64,000 bases of DNA from Pseudomonas sp. H9 (GCF_004353925.1 NZ_SMOK01000005.1:167404-231403), one strand, 5' to 3'. Numbered from the stretch's first letter, positions 7,478 through 17,084 are shown. Translations and numbers: made by a program. Notes: a model not told the origin generated them from the sequence alone.

Positions 7478-8806
7478 TCAGTTTTTGAATTTGGAGTGCT
7501 TGCGCCCCTGGTCACACAGGGCAAACACCACCACCAGCACGGCGGCGACAGCCAGGATGATCGCCACACCGTCGGTGGAGTGGGTGGCAGAGCTGGCAAC
7601 CAGTGCCAAGCCACCCAGAGGTGCCAGGCCACCAGCCACGGCAGTGCCGATTTCACGCCCGGTACCAAAGCCCGAGGAGCGTGTTTCGGTCGGGAACTGA
7701 CGGCTGAGGAACGAGCCCTGTGGCGCGAACATCATCGGCGCGAGGATGCCGGTACCGATGGCGATAGCCAGGTAGATCATCATCGGCTCGCCGGTATTGA
7801 GCAGGGCCAGGAACGGGTAGGCGAACAACACCGAGAACACCCCGCCGAGCATCAGCACGGTCTTGCTGCTCCACTTGTCGCACAGCCAGCCAAAGAATGG
7901 CACGGCAACGATCGCTACCAGGCTGGCGATGGTCACCGACAACGAGGTGACATGCGCTTCAACGCCTTTGTACTGGGTCAGGTAGGCCAGGGAGAAGGTC
8001 TTGAAGATGTAGCTCAGGGCGTTGTAACCAATGGCCACGAAGAACACCACGGCCAGACCTTTGAGGTCGTTCTTGAACAGCAGCTTGAGGGGTGAAACCT
8101 TCGGTTTGTTCGGGGCTTCGTCGAGTTTTTTGTAGTCCGGAGTTTCCGGGATGCTTCTGCGTACCCAGAAGCCCACGGCCACCAGCACGATGCTGCAGAT
8201 GAATGGAATACGCCAGCCGCCGGAGAGCAGGAATTCGTTGCCGTTCATGGTCAGTACGTACACGGTCAACGACGACAGCAGCAGGCCCAGGTTAAGCCCC
8301 AGTGCCGGCCAGGCGCCCTGGCTACCGCGCTTGCCTTCGCTGGCGTGCTCGTAAGAGGTCACTGCCGCTGCCGAGAGCTCTGCGCCAGCGCCCAGGCCTT
8401 GAATGATCCGTATAAACACAAGGATGATCGGCGCCCAGATACCAATCGAGGCGTAGCTTGGGATCAGGCCGATCAGTGCGGTGCACACCCCCATCAGGCA
8501 GAAGGTGATGACCAGTACCTGCTTGCGGCCAAAGCGGTCGCCCAGGTAACCGAACAGGATGCCGCCGAACGGGCGGGCGATGAAGCCGATGGCAAAGGTG
8601 GAAAACGCCAGCAACGAGGCCACGGCCGGGTTGCTCGGGTCGAAGAACACTTTCGAGAAAACGATCGCCGCCATGGTCGCGTACAAGTAGAAGTCGTACC
8701 ACTCCAGCATCGAGCCGAAGATGGTGGCAGCCGCAACCTTGCGCAGGCGTTTCTTGTTCTGTTCCGGGGTTTCTGTCGCGGCCACAGCCGCCTCATGTAC
8801 CGACAT
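7478..8806 (-). CDS. MFS transporter, metabolite:H+ symporter (MHS) family
   Basis: 442 residues with 12 predicted membrane helices. It opens with the MHS pattern FGSMLEWYDFYLYA and contains the loop GDRFGRKQVL; relatives include KgtP (2-oxoglutarate), ShiA and ProP. It lies 45 bp downstream of lhgO on the same strand, so it probably imports a dicarboxylate linked to L-2-hydroxyglutarate metabolism. The REP pair at 7394 follows its stop. The substrate is inferred from context only. Confidence 0.88.
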   Translation of the reverse strand: MSVHEAAVAATETPEQNKKRLRKVAAATIFGSMLEWYDFYLYATMAAIVFSKVFFDPSNPAVASLLAFSTFAIGFIARPFGGILFGYLGDRFGRKQVLVITFCLMGVCTALIGLIPSYASIGIWAPIILVFIRIIQGLGAGAELSAAAVTSYEHASEGKRGSQGAWPALGLNLGLLLSSLTVYVLTMNGNEFLLSGGWRIPFICSIVLVAVGFWVRRSIPETPDYKKLDEAPNKPKVSPLKLLFKNDLKGLAVVFFVAIGYNALSYIFKTFSLAYLTQYKGVEAHVTSLSVTIASLVAIVAVPFFGWLCDKWSSKTVLMLGGVFSVLFAYPFLALLNTGEPMMIYLAIAIGTGILAPMMFAPQGSFLSRQFPTETRSSGFGTGREIGTAVAGGLAPLGGLALVASSATHSTDGVAIILAVAAVLVVVFALCDQGRKHSKFKN

Positions 8807-8851
8807 CGGAGGTTTCCTTTTTGTCTTTGTAGTTATCGTGTTCAGCAGTGA

Positions 8852-10045
8852 TCAGCGGGCTTTGAAGATGCGATCAGCGATCATCTGGCCGATCGGGATC
8901 GCCGAGGTGGCCGCTGGCGAAGGGGCGTTGCAGACATGCACCATGCGCGGCGTTTCGGCGAACAGGAAGTCGTGCACCAGGGTGCCGTCGCGCATCACCG
9001 CCTGGGCGCGGATACCCGCTTCGTAGGGCAGCAGGTCTTCGATGTTCAACGACGGGCAGTACTTGCGGCATTGCTCCAGATAGCCGCCCTTGAACAGCGA
9101 ATTCTTCATTTCGGTGGTGCCGGAGCCGAGGTTGGCCCAGATGGTTTTCCAGAAGCCGGGAAAGCGTGCGTACTCGGCCACATCGCGCCAGTTCACCGAA
9201 AATTTCTTGTAGTTCTCCCGGCCCAGGCCCAGCACGGCGTTGGGTCCGACGGTGACGCTGCCGTCGATCATCCGTGTCAGGTGTACGCCGAGAAACGGCA
9301 ACTCGGGGTCGGGGATCGGGTAAATCAAGTGATTGACGATGTCGTTCTTGCTGGCCGGCAGGCGGAAGTATTCGCCACGGAACGGAATGATCTGATGGTC
9401 AATCTTGACCCCGGCGAGCGCGGCCAGTCGGTCTGATTGCAGGCCAGCACAGGCCACCAGTTGGCGGGCTTGCCAAACCTTGTCGTCGCTGCTGATGGTG
9501 ACCGCATCGGCGCTTTCAACGATGGCGCGCACGGTGGTCGACAAGTGCACCTCGCCACCAGCTGCCTGAATCACCCGAGCCATGGCCTGGCACACCTGCT
9601 TGTAATCGACGATACCGGTGGCATCGAGGAACAGCCCGCCGAGGCCGACGATGTTCGGCTCACGGCGCTGCAGTTCGGCGGCGTCAAGGCGCTCGACCTT
9701 AAGGCCGTTTTGCTGCGAGCGCTCGTACAGCGCCTGCATGCGCTGCACTTCCAGCGGGGTAGAGGCCACCAGCAACTTGCCGCAGACATCGAACTTGATC
9801 TTGTGCTCGGTGCAAAAGGCTTTAGTCGCTTCTGCGCCGCGTTTGCACAGATCAGCCTTGAGGCTGCCGGGGGCGTAGTAGATGCCCGCATGGATGACAC
9901 CACTGTTGTGCCCGGTTTGGTGCTTGGCCAGGCTCGCTTCCTTTTCCAGGATCAGCAGCGAGGCGCCGGGCTGGCGTTCGAGGAGCGCCATGGCGGTGGC
10001 GAGGCCAACGATGCCGCCGCCGATGATGCAGTAGTCGTAAATCAT
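8852..10045 (-). CDS. lhgO: L-2-hydroxyglutarate oxidase
   Basis: 397 residues, full length. The FAD-binding GGGIVG motif is at 9-14, followed by HQTGHNSGVIHAGIYY, typical of LhgO and its homologue L2HGDH. The enzyme oxidises L-2-hydroxyglutarate to 2-oxoglutarate and delivers electrons to the membrane quinone pool. Here it sits between an FCD/GntR regulator and an MHS transporter, without csiD, so it is probably an L-2-hydroxyglutarate uptake and oxidation unit instead of the csiD glutarate operon. An operator-like palindrome lies about 50 bp before its start. Confidence 0.94.
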   Translation of the reverse strand: MIYDYCIIGGGIVGLATAMALLERQPGASLLILEKEASLAKHQTGHNSGVIHAGIYYAPGSLKADLCKRGAEATKAFCTEHKIKFDVCGKLLVASTPLEVQRMQALYERSQQNGLKVERLDAAELQRREPNIVGLGGLFLDATGIVDYKQVCQAMARVIQAAGGEVHLSTTVRAIVESADAVTISSDDKVWQARQLVACAGLQSDRLAALAGVKIDHQIIPFRGEYFRLPASKNDIVNHLIYPIPDPELPFLGVHLTRMIDGSVTVGPNAVLGLGRENYKKFSVNWRDVAEYARFPGFWKTIWANLGSGTTEMKNSLFKGGYLEQCRKYCPSLNIEDLLPYEAGIRAQAVMRDGTLVHDFLFAETPRMVHVCNAPSPAATSAIPIGQMIADRIFKAR

Positions 10046-10092
10046 GCAGGTGTCACCTTGGTTTGTTCTTGTCAGAGAGTCTGCTTATCAGG

Positions 10093-10103
10093 TTGTCAGA
10101 CTA
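10093..10103. promoter_or_regulatory. Putative LhgR operator before lhgO
   Basis: TTGTCAGACTA fits the FadR/FCD consensus TNGTNNNACNA and lies 48-58 bp upstream of the lhgO start. The flanking bases ATCAGG are also shared with the site in front of the regulator gene at 10896. Confidence 0.72.
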
Positions 10104-10111
10104 AGTCGGTC

Positions 10112-10141
10112 AAACAAAAGGGCGCTGTGCGTCAGCGCCCG
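10112..10141 (-). terminator. Intrinsic terminator of the GntR gene
   Basis: On the minus strand GGGCGCT and AGCGCCC form a 7-bp stem followed by CTTTTGTTTG. It starts about 20 bp after the stop of the regulator and precedes the lhgO operator, separating the two transcripts. Confidence 0.75.
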
Positions 10142-10162
10142 TTAATTACGGCAATTCAGGGT

Positions 10163-10873
10163 TCAGTTGATGCTTGGCAATTCCAGTTTCAGGCGTTTGG
10201 CCGAAGCGCGCAGGTGGGCTTCAGCACAGGCGGCGGCCGCCTGGCAGTCGCCATCGACGATTGCCTGGTACAGTGCCTGGTGCTCGCGGTTGGCATCGGC
10301 CGAGCCGCCCACCGAGTGCGCCGCCGAGTTTTCCCAGGCGGTCTTGCGGGCGGCGGCCAATTGGCCACGGAGAAAGTCGTGGAAGGCCACGAAGTAATCA
10401 TTCTTGCTGGCGTCGGCGATTGCGCGATGAAATTCGACGTCGGCAGCTGCCGCAGCGGCAAAGTCGCTGCGCTTGTCGAGCATGTCCTGCAGGGCTTTGT
10501 TCATGCGGGCAAGATCGGCGGCGTCGCGGCGTTGCGCGGCAATCGAGGCGGCCTGGGTTTCGATCCACAGGCGTACTTCGAACATTTGCACCAGGTCAGG
10601 CCGACGGCCCTGGCCAGAAGGGAAGCGAAACACCGTACCGGTCGGGGTCTGGGAAATGTACGAGCCCAAGCCGCGACGGGCGATCAATACACCATCGGCC
10701 TTGAGCTGGGCTACCGCTTCACGCACCACCGAACGGCTGACATTCAGCTGTTCGGCCAGTTGCTGTTCGGTGGGCAGGCGCGATTCGGCCGCCAGGCGCC
10801 CGGAATCGATTTCTGCACGGATGGCACCGACGACGCGTTCGACCAGCGTATCGGGGCGCTGAAGCTCAAGCAT
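10163..10873 (-). CDS. lhgR: FCD/GntR-family repressor, probable LhgR
   Basis: 236 residues from ATG 10873 (a TTG at 10906 would lengthen it but lies inside the operator). The N-terminal winged helix-turn-helix of the FadR type includes LPTEQQLAEQLNVSRSVVREA; an FCD ligand-binding helical domain follows. In P. putida W619 a regulator called LhgR was reported to repress lhgO and respond to L-2-hydroxyglutarate; gene context and the shared operator make this the likely orthologue. The palindrome directly upstream suggests autoregulation. Confidence 0.82.
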   Translation of the reverse strand: MLELQRPDTLVERVVGAIRAEIDSGRLAAESRLPTEQQLAEQLNVSRSVVREAVAQLKADGVLIARRGLGSYISQTPTGTVFRFPSGQGRRPDLVQMFEVRLWIETQAASIAAQRRDAADLARMNKALQDMLDKRSDFAAAAAADVEFHRAIADASKNDYFVAFHDFLRGQLAAARKTAWENSAAHSVGGSADANREHQALYQAIVDGDCQAAAACAEAHLRASAKRLKLELPSIN

Positions 10874-10895
10874 GGGGTATTGCTCATTAATCAGG

Positions 10896-10906
10896 TTGTC
10901 AGACAA
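10896..10906. promoter_or_regulatory. Putative LhgR operator before lhgR
   Basis: TTGTCAGACAA is a perfect inverted repeat (TTGTC, one central base, GACAA) matching the FCD/GntR consensus. It sits 23 bp before the chosen start of the regulator gene and is preceded by the same ATCAGG as the lhgO site. Confidence 0.75.
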
Positions 10907-10947
10907 TGCCTTTGCCGCCGAATCTTGTCAAGAATCGGCAGGCGCGC

Positions 10948-11301
10948 TTACAGCTCGCTGACGTAGGTGCCCGTGCCCTTGAGGATGTTTTGCAGGGTCT
11001 CTTCGACCTCGGCCAGGTCAGTACCATCGCTGCTCAAGGTGATTTCCAGGTGGTCGTCACCGCCGAGGGCGTCAGCATCCAGGGGCGCAACCTCAATCAG
11101 CAGGCGGGTGGCGCTAAGGGTGACCTTCAAGCCTTCGACGGGGGAGTAATGGTCGTCGAGGGTAATGTCCACGCGGTCTTCGTCTGGGTAGCGGGTCATC
11201 AGAAACATCCGGCCCTTGTCGCTGTGGCAGCACAGAGTGGCCATGTTGTCTTCTTCTTCATCGCAAGGGGTGGCGAAGAGCAGGGCGGTGGTCAGTTGCA
11301 T
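10948..11301 (-). CDS. Hypothetical acidic protein
   Basis: 117 residues from ATG 11301 (MQLTTALLFA); an alternative start MATLCCHSDK lies about 20 codons in with a GAAGAAGAAGA stretch before it. The protein is acidic (CDEEEDN, YPDEDRVD, DDHYSP), lacks membrane segments and has alternating beta-like strands. I do not recognise the family. The frame is open upstream to 11529 but that part is encoded by a GGTGTT microsatellite (Pro-Thr repeats) and is unlikely to be translated. It lies 46 bp upstream of the GntR regulator on the same strand. Confidence 0.72.
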   Translation of the reverse strand: MQLTTALLFATPCDEEEDNMATLCCHSDKGRMFLMTRYPDEDRVDITLDDHYSPVEGLKVTLSATRLLIEVAPLDADALGGDDHLEITLSSDGTDLAEVEETLQNILKGTGTYVSEL

Positions 11302-11470
11302 GGGTGGCTCGATCAATGAGTTGAAACGTGATTCTGCCAGTGTTCGGCCTGGCGATAAATCAATGTGTTCGTGGTGCTTGTGCGGGTGTGCTGGTTTTGA
11401 TCGGTAAGTGACCGGGTTTTGAGGTGCGAGGTCCGTTGGGTGAGCAGTATCCGGTTGTTTGCCTAGTCGT

Positions 11471-11500
11471 GGTGTTGGTGTTGGTGTTGGTGTTGGTATT
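11471..11500. repeat. Hexanucleotide microsatellite (GGTGTT)5
   Basis: Four exact GGTGTT units and a fifth GGTATT in the non-coding stretch upstream of the acidic protein gene. Such tracts can vary by slippage. Confidence 0.85.
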
Positions 11501-11533
11501 GGGGGCTTATCCATTCGTTGTGGCGGCAATCCC

Positions 11534-11776
11534 GGCCCCTTCCGCCTTTACGGCGGCCTACTTTCCTCTTGGGGAAAGTAGGCAAAGCCGCTGGCTCCTG
11601 CATCCGGCCCTACGCTGCGCTCCGGGTCCCCTCGGCTCCGGCACCTTCCAGGCCCGCGCGGCCTACGACTTGCTACGCAAGTCTACATCTCGCGCCTTCG
11701 GCTACGCCGAAGGGTGCTATCGCACCTGGCCCTCCAGGCACCTCCACTCGGCCTCCTGAAGTCGCAAAGTTACGGG
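11534..11776 (+). repeat. Dispersed 240-bp module, copy A
   Basis: About 243 bp, very similar to 26419-26660 and, inverted and partial, to 26810-27025. It runs from GGCCCCTTCCGCCTTTACGG to CCTGAAGTCGCAAAGTTACG and contains nested hairpins (CCTACTTTCC with GGAAAGTAGG; CTTCGGC with GCCGAAG). Open frames through it look like shadows of the DNA repeat, not genes. It is directly followed by a heptamer array, as is copy B. Confidence 0.88.
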
Positions 11777-11791
11777 TGGCGTCTGGGCGAT

Positions 11792-11917
11792 AGCTTCAAG
11801 CTTCAAGCTTCAAGCTTCAAGCTTCAAGCTTCAAGCTTAGAGCTTAGAGCTTCAAGCTTAGAGCTTAGAGCTTAGAGCTTAGAGCTTAGAGCTTAGAGCT
11901 TAGAGCTTAGAGCTTAA
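11792..11917. repeat. Heptanucleotide tandem array, 18 units
   Basis: Eighteen 7-bp units in perfect phase. The order is six AGCTTCA, two AGCTTAG, one AGCTTCA, eight AGCTTAG and a final AGCTTAA, so AGCT recurs every 7 bp. The remaining 287 bp up to gdhB (11918-12204) hold no gene I can support, only the gdhB promoter region and a small hairpin around CCCATCCGTGGAATGGG. Confidence 0.95.
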
Positions 11918-12204
11918 CCTTCACCTCAATGACCGAATATGTCGCAGCACCGCAAGCAGGGGCGGGCGGGCACTCGTTAAGCTGCGCTGTTGATGGTCAC
12001 CCGTAAAGACACAGTTCCACCCGGAGCAGTCGTTTTTGCAGATGCCCATCCGTGGAATGGGTAAAAGTGACCAATGAGTCGTGTTTTGCGCCTGTTCTGT
12101 ATGGTTTTACCGTCCTCCTGCTACGGGTTGGCTATCGTTGATCCGTATATGGCGGACGTGCGCGACGCTTCACTCAATAACAAAGCCCAAGCGGAGTACC
12201 ACAG

Positions 12205-15200
12205 ATGGCGTTTTTCACCGCAGCCAGCAAAGCCGACTTCCAGCATCAACTGCAAGCGGCCCTGGCGCAGCACATCAGCGAACAGGCACTGCCACAAGTG
12301 GCGCTGTTCGCCGAACAGTTCTTCGGCATCATCTCTCTTGACGAATTGACCCAGCGCCGCCTGTCGGACCTGGCCGGTTGCACCTTGTCAGCCTGGCGCA
12401 TCATCGAGCGCTTCGATCCCGCTCACCCTCAGGTTCGCGTCTACAACCCCGATTACGAACGTCATGGCTGGCAGTCGACCCACACTGCGGTTGAGGTGTT
12501 GCACCATGACTTGCCGTTTCTGGTCGACTCGGTCCGAACCGAGCTGAACCGCCGTGGTTACAGCATCCACACCCTGCAGACCACCGTGCTCAGCGTGCGC
12601 CGTGGCGACAAGGGTGAGCTGTTGGAAATTCTGCCTAAGGGCACCCAGGGTGAAGGTGTTTCGCAAGAATCGCTGATGTACCTGGAAATCGACCGCTGCG
12701 CCAATAACGCCGAGCTCAATCTGCTGACCCGCGAGTTGGAGCAGGTACTGGCTGAGGTGCGCGTCGCGGTCGCCGATTTCGAGCCAATGAAGGCCAAGCT
12801 GCGGCAGATCGTCGAGCTGGTCGAGCAGACGCCTTATCCTGCGGTTCAAGGTGAAAAAGCTGAGGTCAAGGCGTTCCTCGAGTGGCTGGTGGGTAACCAC
12901 TTCACCTTCCTCGGATACGAAGAATTTGTCGTCCACGGTGATGCCCAGGGTGGCCAACTGGTGTATGACGAACAGTCCTTCCTCGGCCTGACCCGCCTGC
13001 TGCGCGCGGGTCTGACGGCTGACGAGCTGCGTATCGAAGATTACGCCGTCAGCTATCTGCATGAGCCGTTGCTGCTGTCGTTTGCCAAGGCTGCGCACCC
13101 AAGCCGCGTGCACCGCCCGGCGTACCCTGACTACGTGTCGATCCGCCAGTTGGACGCCGACGGCAAGGTCATCAAGGAATGCCGTTTCATGGGCTTGTAC
13201 ACCTCTTCGGTGTATGGCGAGAGCGTACGTTCAATCCCTTATATCCGTGACAAGGTGGCCGAAGTCGAGCGCCGCTCGCATTTCGATCCCAAGGCGCACC
13301 TGGGCAAGGAATTGGCCCAGGTACTGGAAGTGTTGCCGCGTGACGACCTGTTCCAGACCCCGGTCGACGAGCTGTTCAGCACGGTGATGTCGATTGTGCA
13401 GATCCAGGAGCGCAACAAGATTCGTGTGTTCCTGCGCAAAGACCCGTACGGTCGTTTCTGCTACTGCCTGGCCTATGTGCCGCGTGACATCTACTCCACC
13501 GAAGTACGGCAGAAAATTCAGCAGGTGCTGATGGAGCGCCTGAAGGCCAGTGACTGCGAGTTCTGGACCTTCTTCTCTGAGTCGGTGTTGGCGCGTGTGC
13601 AACTGATTCTGCGCGTTGATCCGAAGAACCGTATCGATATCGACCCGCAACAGCTGGAAAACGAGGTAATCCAGGCCTGCCGTTCGTGGCAGGACGATTA
13701 CGCCAGCCTGACGGTTGAAAGCTTTGGCGAAGCTCAGGGCACCAACATCCTGGCCGATTTCCCGAAAGGTTTCCCAGCCGGCTACCGCGAGCGCTTTGCC
13801 GCGCATTCGGCGGTGGTGGACATGCAGCACCTGTTGACCTTGTCTGAGCGCAAGCCGCTGGTGATGAGCTTCTACCAGCCGCTGACCCAGGTTGGTAAAC
13901 AACAGTTGCACTGCAAGCTGTACCACGCCGATACGCCGCTGGCGCTGTCGGACGTGCTGCCGATTCTGGAAAACCTCGGCTTGCGCGTACTGGGTGAGTT
14001 CCCCTACCGCTTGCGTCACGCCAACGGTCGTGAGTTCTGGATTCACGATTTTGCCTTCACCTACAGCGAAGGCCTGAGCCTGGATATCCAGCAACTCAAC
14101 GACACCCTGCAGGATGCGTTTGTTCACATCGTCAAGGGCGATGCGGAAAACGACGCCTTCAACCGCCTGGTGCTGACTGCCGGCCTGCCATGGCGCGACG
14201 TGGCGCTGCTGCGTGCCTACGCCCGTTACCTCAAGCAGATTCGCCTGGGCTTCGACCTGGGTTACATAGCCAGTACCCTGAACAACCACACTGACATCGC
14301 CCGCGAGCTGACCCGGTTGTTCAAAACCCGTTTCTACCTGGCGCGCAAGCTCACCAGTGAAGATCTGGACGACAAGCAACAACGCCTGGAACAGGCCATC
14401 CTGACGGCGCTGGACGATGTTCAGGTGCTCAACGAAGACCGCATCCTGCGTCGCTACCTGGACCTGATCAAAGCCACCCTGCGGACCAACTTCTACCAAA
14501 CCGACGCCCAGGGGCAGAACAAGTCGTACTTCAGCTTCAAGTTCAACCCCAAGCTGATTCCCGAGCTGCCCAAGCCGGTACCCAAATTTGAAATCTTCGT
14601 CTACTCGCCGCGGGTTGAAGGCGTGCACCTGCGTTTTGGCAATGTCGCCCGTGGCGGCCTGCGCTGGTCGGACCGTGAAGAAGACTTCCGTACCGAAGTG
14701 CTGGGCCTGGTAAAGGCCCAGCAGGTGAAGAACTCGGTTATCGTGCCAGTCGGTGCCAAAGGCGGCTTCCTGCCGCGTCGCTTGCCACTGGGTGGCAGCC
14801 GTGACGATATCCAGGCTGAGGGCATTGCCTGTTACCGGATCTTCATTTCCGGCCTGCTGGACATCACCGACAACCTCAAGGACGGCGCGCTGGTACCGCC
14901 TGCCAACGTCGTGCGTCACGACGATGACGACCCGTACTTGGTGGTGGCTGCCGACAAAGGCACCGCGACGTTCTCCGACATCGCCAACAGCATTGCCATC
15001 GAATACGGCTTCTGGCTGGGCGATGCCTTTGCCTCCGGTGGTTCGGCCGGTTACGACCACAAGAAAATGGGGATTACCGCCCGGGGTGCCTGGGTAGGTG
15101 TGCAGCGCCACTTCCGTGAGCGTGGCATCAACGTTCAGGAAGACCCGATCACTGTGGTGGGCGTTGGTGACATGGCCGGTGACGTGTTCGGTAACGGCTT

Positions 15201-17070
15201 GTTGATGTCCGATAAGTTGCAGTTGGTGGCAGCATTCAACCACCTGCACATCTTCATCGACCCGAATCCGGAGCCTGCCAGCAGCTTTGCCGAGCGTAAG
15301 CGCCTGTTTGAGCTGCCGCGTTCGGCCTGGAGTGATTACGACACCAGCATCATGTCCGAAGGCGGTGGGATCTTCCCTCGCAGCGCGAAAAGCATTGCGA
15401 TCACCTCGCAGATGAAAGAACGCTTCGCCATCGAAGCCGACAAGCTGACCCCGACCGAGCTGCTCAATGCCTTGCTCAAGGCGCCTGTGGACCTGCTGTG
15501 GAACGGCGGTATCGGCACCTACGTCAAGTCCAGCGAAGAAAGCCACGCCGATGTCGGTGACAAGGCCAACGATGCCCTGCGCGTTGACGGTAACGAGCTG
15601 CGCTGCAAAGTGGTGGGCGAGGGCGGTAACCTGGGCATGACCCAATTGGGTCGTGTCGAGTTCGGCCTCAATGGTGGCGCCACCAACACCGACTTCATCG
15701 ACAACGCCGGTGGCGTCGACTGCTCTGACCACGAGGTCAACATCAAAATCCTGCTCAACGAAGTGGTGCAGGCCGGCGATATGACCGAGAAGCAGCGTAA
15801 CCAGCTGCTGGGCAGCATGACTGAAGAAGTCTCCGGACTGGTGCTGGGCAACAACTACAAGCAGACCCAGGCGCTGTCGCTGGCGGCCCGTCGGGCCCGT
15901 GAGCGGATTGCCGAGTACAAGCGCTTGATGGCCGACCTGGAAAGCCGTGGCAAGCTGGACCGCGCCATCGAGTTCCTGCCGACCGAAGAGCAATTGGCCG
16001 AGCGTCTGGCAGCCAATCAGGGGCTGACCCGTGCTGAGCTGTCGGTGCTGATCTCCTACAGCAAGATCGACCTCAAGGAAGCCTTGCTCAAGTCGCTGGT
16101 GCCGGATGACGATTACCTGACCCGCGACATGGAAACCGCGTTCCCGCCGTCGCTGGTGAGCAAGTTCGCCGAGGCCATGCGCCGCCATCGCCTGAAGCGT
16201 GAGATTGTCAGCACCCAGATCGCGAACGATCTGGTCAACAACATGGGCATCACTTTCGTACAGCGTCTGAAAGAGTCCACCGGCATGAGCCCGGCGAACG
16301 TCGCTGGCGCCTATGTGATCGTGCGTGACATCTTCCACTTGCCGCACTGGTTCCGTCAGATCGAGGCACTGGATTATCAGGTGCCGGCGGAAATTCAGCT
16401 GACCCTGATGGATGAGCTGATGCGTCTGGGTCGCCGTGCCACCCGCTGGTTCCTGCGCAGCCGCCGCAACGAGCAGGATGCCGGGCGTGACGTGGCGCAT
16501 TTCGGGCCGAAAATTGCAGCCTTGGGTCTGAAGCTTGACGAGTTGCTCGAAGGGCCGACCCGTGAGCGCTGGATGACCCGTTACCAGGGCTTCGTCGACG
16601 CCGGCGTGCCGGAGTTGTTGGCGCGTATGGTGGCCGGTACCACGCACCTGTACACCCTGTTGCCAATCATCGAAGCGTCTGACGTCACTGGCCAGGACCC
16701 AGCCGAAGTGGCCAAGGCCTTCTTCGCCGTCGGCAGTGCCCTGGACCTGACCTGGTACTTGCAGGAAATCAGCAACCTGTCGGTGGAAAACAACTGGCAG
16801 GCCCTAGCCCGCGAGTCGTTCCGTGATGACATTGACCTGCAACAGCGGGCAATCACCATCTCGGTACTGCAGATGGCCGGTGCGCCGGATGACATGGACG
16901 CCCGCGTGGCGCTGTGGCTGGAGCAGCACCGTGTCATGGTTGAGCGCTGGCGTGCCATGCTCGATGAGCTGCGTGCCGCAACTGGCACCGATTACGCCAT
17001 GTACGCGGTGGCCAACCGCGAACTGGTCGATCTGGCCATGAGCGGACAGGCGGCAGTGGTGCCGTCCTGA
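12205..17070 (+). CDS. gdhB: NAD-specific glutamate dehydrogenase, large 180-kDa type
   Basis: 1,621 residues, the full length of the large bacterial NAD-GDH family (GDH2/GdhB of P. aeruginosa, about 1,620). It oxidatively deaminates glutamate to 2-oxoglutarate and ammonium with NAD in the cytosol. ACT-like regulatory segments fill the N-terminal half, the catalytic domain carries the lysine in GAKGGFLPRR near residue 852 and the nucleotide-binding GVGDMAGDVFGNG near 990, and a long helical C-terminal domain follows. The start has GGAG 9 bases upstream. A strong terminator follows at 17085. Confidence 0.97.
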   Translation: MAFFTAASKADFQHQLQAALAQHISEQALPQVALFAEQFFGIISLDELTQRRLSDLAGCTLSAWRIIERFDPAHPQVRVYNPDYERHGWQSTHTAVEVLHHDLPFLVDSVRTELNRRGYSIHTLQTTVLSVRRGDKGELLEILPKGTQGEGVSQESLMYLEIDRCANNAELNLLTRELEQVLAEVRVAVADFEPMKAKLRQIVELVEQTPYPAVQGEKAEVKAFLEWLVGNHFTFLGYEEFVVHGDAQGGQLVYDEQSFLGLTRLLRAGLTADELRIEDYAVSYLHEPLLLSFAKAAHPSRVHRPAYPDYVSIRQLDADGKVIKECRFMGLYTSSVYGESVRSIPYIRDKVAEVERRSHFDPKAHLGKELAQVLEVLPRDDLFQTPVDELFSTVMSIVQIQERNKIRVFLRKDPYGRFCYCLAYVPRDIYSTEVRQKIQQVLMERLKASDCEFWTFFSESVLARVQLILRVDPKNRIDIDPQQLENEVIQACRSWQDDYASLTVESFGEAQGTNILADFPKGFPAGYRERFAAHSAVVDMQHLLTLSERKPLVMSFYQPLTQVGKQQLHCKLYHADTPLALSDVLPILENLGLRVLGEFPYRLRHANGREFWIHDFAFTYSEGLSLDIQQLNDTLQDAFVHIVKGDAENDAFNRLVLTAGLPWRDVALLRAYARYLKQIRLGFDLGYIASTLNNHTDIARELTRLFKTRFYLARKLTSEDLDDKQQRLEQAILTALDDVQVLNEDRILRRYLDLIKATLRTNFYQTDAQGQNKSYFSFKFNPKLIPELPKPVPKFEIFVYSPRVEGVHLRFGNVARGGLRWSDREEDFRTEVLGLVKAQQVKNSVIVPVGAKGGFLPRRLPLGGSRDDIQAEGIACYRIFISGLLDITDNLKDGALVPPANVVRHDDDDPYLVVAADKGTATFSDIANSIAIEYGFWLGDAFASGGSAGYDHKKMGITARGAWVGVQRHFRERGINVQEDPITVVGVGDMAGDVFGNGLLMSDKLQLVAAFNHLHIFIDPNPEPASSFAERKRLFELPRSAWSDYDTSIMSEGGGIFPRSAKSIAITSQMKERFAIEADKLTPTELLNALLKAPVDLLWNGGIGTYVKSSEESHADVGDKANDALRVDGNELRCKVVGEGGNLGMTQLGRVEFGLNGGATNTDFIDNAGGVDCSDHEVNIKILLNEVVQAGDMTEKQRNQLLGSMTEEVSGLVLGNNYKQTQALSLAARRARERIAEYKRLMADLESRGKLDRAIEFLPTEEQLAERLAANQGLTRAELSVLISYSKIDLKEALLKSLVPDDDYLTRDMETAFPPSLVSKFAEAMRRHRLKREIVSTQIANDLVNNMGITFVQRLKESTGMSPANVAGAYVIVRDIFHLPHWFRQIEALDYQVPAEIQLTLMDELMRLGRRATRWFLRSRRNEQDAGRDVAHFGPKIAALGLKLDELLEGPTRERWMTRYQGFVDAGVPELLARMVAGTTHLYTLLPIIEASDVTGQDPAEVAKAFFAVGSALDLTWYLQEISNLSVENNWQALARESFRDDIDLQQRAITISVLQMAGAPDDMDARVALWLEQHRVMVERWRAMLDELRAATGTDYAMYAVANRELVDLAMSGQAAVVPS

Positions 17071-17084
17071 GTCTGAGCTGAAAC

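Noticed and set aside
9437..10966. 509-codon open frame spanning lhgO and the GntR gene in antisense
   Set aside because: It crosses two well-supported genes and their operators.
11518..11793. Open frame within repeat copy A, with a similar one in copy B (26405-26704)
   Set aside because: The similarity of the predicted peptides follows from the DNA repeat; the frames are low complexity, have no ribosome sites and are full of hairpin-encoded residues.
13231..16647. 1,138-codon open frame antisense to gdhB
   Set aside because: It mirrors the codon bias of gdhB, has no domain pattern and would lie wholly inside a conserved gene.
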